DNA from: Lachnospiraceae bacterium
GTDB lineage: Bacteria; Bacillota; Clostridia; Lachnospirales; Lachnospiraceae
Reading direction: 5' to 3'
Assembly (NCBI GenBank): GCA_900763175.1
Contig: CAAFJI010000295.1
Location: 1-16,422 of the forward strand
Length of the DNA stretch: 16,422 nucleotides
This document shows positions 15,113 to 16,422 of this stretch, piece by piece. Both the position numbers and the translations under genes were made by a program. A model generated the notes under the pieces. The model searched no databases, was not told where the DNA came from, and saw only the letters and a list, made by a program, of their open reading frames with translations. Numbering within the stretch: position 1 is the first letter of the stretch; each line of letters begins with the position of its first letter.

Positions 15113-15439
15113 GTGCGTGTGAAAGGAATGGGAAAGGCAATCCGCAGGTACAGGGAAGAGGCAGGAATTACGCAGGAGAGACTGGCTGAACTGGTGGATA
15201 TCAGTACCAACCATCTGGGTGCGATTGAGCGGGAAGTGAAAACACCTACGATGGAAACATTTGTAAAGCTGTTGAATGTATTAGGTGCGGAACCGAATGA
15301 AGTGCTGAAGGAAGTGATTCCTCTTACCAGAATGGAACATACTTCTGTAGTGGAAGGAAAGCTGGAAAGGCTCACACCGAAGAAGCAGGAAAGCGTGCTT
15401 CGGATGCTGGATGTGATAATTGAAGAGATGATGAAATAG
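15113..15439 (+). CDS. XRE-family transcriptional regulator
   Basis: A protein of about 108 residues. The N-terminal part is a Cro/C1-type helix-turn-helix: GKAIRRYREEAGITQERLAE, then LVDISTNHLGAIEREVKTPT, where ITQERLAELVDIS and NHLGAIERE form the two DNA-contacting helices. The last ~35 residues are helical and charged and could serve dimerisation. AAGGAGGAG (15102-15110) precedes three possible starts: GTG 15113, GTG 15119 and ATG 15128. The first is rather close to the site and the second at a normal-to-long distance, so the true start may be 15119. Dyad sites lie just upstream and in front of the next gene, which points to self-regulation and control of the neighbour. A good terminator follows at once. 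It is divergent from the transfer operon. Confidence 0.88.
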   Translation: MRVKGMGKAIRRYREEAGITQERLAELVDISTNHLGAIEREVKTPTMETFVKLLNVLGAEPNEVLKEVIPLTRMEHTSVVEGKLERLTPKKQESVLRMLDVIIEEMMK

Positions 15440-15442
15440 AAG

Positions 15443-15474
15443 CTGTCTGCGAAATTGCCGCAGGCAGTTTTTTT
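15443..15474 (+). terminator. Rho-independent terminator of the XRE gene
   Basis: CTGTCTGCG (15443-15451) pairs with CGCAGGCAG (15459-15467) over nine bases with one G.T pair and a seven-base loop, followed by seven T (15468-15474). It starts 4 bases after the XRE stop codon. Confidence 0.9.
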
Positions 15475-15538
15475 GAAAGCTGTATATGCAATAAAACACA
15501 TAAAAATATGCGATTTATGATGAAAGTGATTGCAAGAT

Positions 15539-15567
15539 TTGATATAGTAATCCTAAAAGCATTATAA
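15539..15567 (+). promoter_or_regulatory. Promoter with operator site 3 filling its spacer
   Basis: TTGATA (15539-15544, five of six to consensus) and TTATAA (15562-15567) or TATAAA one base later are 17-18 bases apart, a near-ideal promoter. The dyad TAATCCT-AAA-AGCATTA (15548-15564, one mismatched pair) sits in the spacer. CTAAAAGCATTATAAA here matches CTAAAAGCGTTATAAA at site 1 in 15 of 16 bases. Binding there would exclude RNA polymerase. Confidence 0.7.
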
Positions 15568-15594
15568 AACTAATTCTTAAAGGATGACTATAAT

Positions 15595-16308
15595 ATGAAA
15601 AAGGGATATGTGGGATTATTGGCATGTGCGTCAGGAATTCTGATCGGACTGGGAATCAGCCGGCTGGATCTGACAGGTTATCTTGAAAAAACACAGGAGC
15701 AGGAATATCACCCGGTAGAAAGAAAGGTGCCTGAATCAGTAGAAAGCAAGCTGAAAGATCCAAAACAGTGCTGGCTGTGTGGAAGCGATGAACGGAGTAT
15801 GATGGATTATTTCCGGAAGTTTGACGATCTGGGAGTGATCTGTACCAATCACTGGTATGTGATGGATATGCATATCCGGAATCATGATGAGGACGGGAAT
15901 CTTACCGGCCCGCAGGGAAACGGGCATATGGGTTATACCGGGACAGGAGAAGGCGGCTGCTTTTTCCATACGGAGCAGATGTCGGATTACGGGATTTCCG
16001 AAGTATCGGTGGATTACGGGGAAGATAGTATCTTCGATGTGAAAAAAGTACAGAACCATCTGTGTCAGGAATGCCTGGATAAGCTGGTGGAAAGCATGGA
16101 GGTATTCTGTGAGGAAACGCAAAAACCCAAGCCCCGTGATCTGGTACTGGTGGATTTTCAGACATTGGAGCTGTACGCCATTCAGGAGCATAATGCGGGA
16201 TACTTTATCCGGGATTATTATGTGGAAATTGAGTCGGAGGAAGATGGGGTGGAAGTAAAGGCATTTTACTGCCCGAAGCTTAATAACGGGAAAAAGGATG
16301 GAGAATAA
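15595..16308 (+). CDS. Membrane-anchored Cys-rich protein of unknown family
   Basis: A 237-residue protein I do not recognise. Residues ~4-21 form a hydrophobic N-terminal anchor (GYVGLLACASGILIGLGI), so most of it should lie outside the membrane. The body holds CWLC (Cys59, Cys62), Cys83 with a nearby His (TNHW), a Gly-rich stretch with several His (GNGHMGYTGTG), Cys122, and CQEC (Cys157, Cys160). Two CxxC pairs plus His residues suggest a zinc-ribbon-like metal site; a redox role is an alternative. The C-terminal part looks beta-rich and ends in a polar tail. The ATG at 15595 follows AAAGGA at 10 bases. It has its own promoter, with an operator copy inside it, so it is probably under the XRE protein's control. 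No transfer function can be claimed. Confidence 0.75.
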   Translation: MKKGYVGLLACASGILIGLGISRLDLTGYLEKTQEQEYHPVERKVPESVESKLKDPKQCWLCGSDERSMMDYFRKFDDLGVICTNHWYVMDMHIRNHDEDGNLTGPQGNGHMGYTGTGEGGCFFHTEQMSDYGISEVSVDYGEDSIFDVKKVQNHLCQECLDKLVESMEVFCEETQKPKPRDLVLVDFQTLELYAIQEHNAGYFIRDYYVEIESEEDGVEVKAFYCPKLNNGKKDGE

Positions 16309-16309
16309 A

Positions 16310-16338
16310 TTGAGGTTTGCATTGGTGAGGAGTATAAT
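16310..16338 (+). promoter_or_regulatory. Promoter for the gene entering the right edge
   Basis: TTGAGG (16310-16315) and a perfect TATAAT (16333-16338) are 17 bases apart. It starts 2 bases past the stop of the Cys-rich gene and would give a leader of about 50 bases before the ATG at 16394. The operator dyad found at the other two plus-strand promoters is not present here. Confidence 0.65.
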
Positions 16339-16393
16339 GTAAGTACGTGTTATGTATTGGAAAAACTTGAATTTAGCAGAAAGAAGGATTGTT

Positions 16394-16422
16394 ATGAAAT
16401 TTATCAATACTAGAAAATTCAC
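16394..16422 (+). CDS. Start of a gene cut by the window edge
   Basis: ATG at 16394 opens a frame reading MKFINTRKF to the last base. AAGGA lies 5 bases before it and a good promoter lies about 55 bases upstream. Nothing can be said about its product from nine residues. Confidence 0.5.

Noticed and set aside
14925..15122. A 65-codon plus-strand frame before the XRE gene
   Set aside because: No ribosome-binding site precedes its ATG, it crosses both operator dyads and the XRE start, and its composition is not protein-like.

Overview
The window looks like part of an integrative conjugative element (ICE, conjugative transposon) from a gut-type Firmicute, probably of the Lachnospiraceae/Clostridia. 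Three things suggest this: strong AAGGAGG ribosome-binding sites in front of nearly every gene, a long one-direction gene train encoding a Gram-positive type IV secretion (mating) apparatus, and a large VaFE/SpaA-type wall-anchored surface protein inside that train. The host assignment is an inference from gene style. No rRNA, tRNA or housekeeping gene is present to confirm it.

Right to left on the minus strand (14679 down to 326) runs one long, tightly packed operon. It starts with a transfer core: a small VirB2/TrbC-like membrane protein, a VirB6/TrbL-like polytopic channel protein, a secreted glycine-rich membrane protein, a two-domain wall hydrolase (lysozyme-like plus C39-peptidase-like), a single-pass membrane protein, and a VirB4-type ATPase whose N-terminus carries a PrgI-like two-helix membrane segment. 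Next comes a 1210-residue surface adhesin with a signal peptide, a thioester-domain-like head, SpaA/CnaB-type modules, four VaFE (Thr-Gln ester bond) repeats of 121 residues and a sortase-type tail. Hairpins lie on both sides of the adhesin gene. The tail of the operon holds small genes: a Cys/His-rich protein, a two-helix membrane protein, a DUF3268-type zinc-finger protein, a sigma-70-like protein, an unknown soluble protein and another small membrane protein. The operon ends at a 13-bp-stem terminator at 271-321.

The 433-base gap at 14680-15112 is a control region. On the minus-strand side it holds three hairpins, one followed by six T, in what would be the 5' leader of the transfer operon. 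On the plus-strand side it holds two 21-base dyad sites in front of an XRE-type regulator (15113-15439). A third, weaker copy of the dyad lies exactly between the -35 and -10 of the next plus-strand gene (15595-16308), which encodes a membrane-anchored protein with CxxC pairs and no recognised family. This suggests a small regulon in which the XRE protein represses itself and its neighbour, and perhaps also influences the transfer operon that starts on the other side of the same gap. The right edge holds a good promoter and the first codons of another gene.

No relaxase, coupling protein (VirD4), integrase, oriT or attachment site is visible, so the element's type and ends cannot be fixed from this window.
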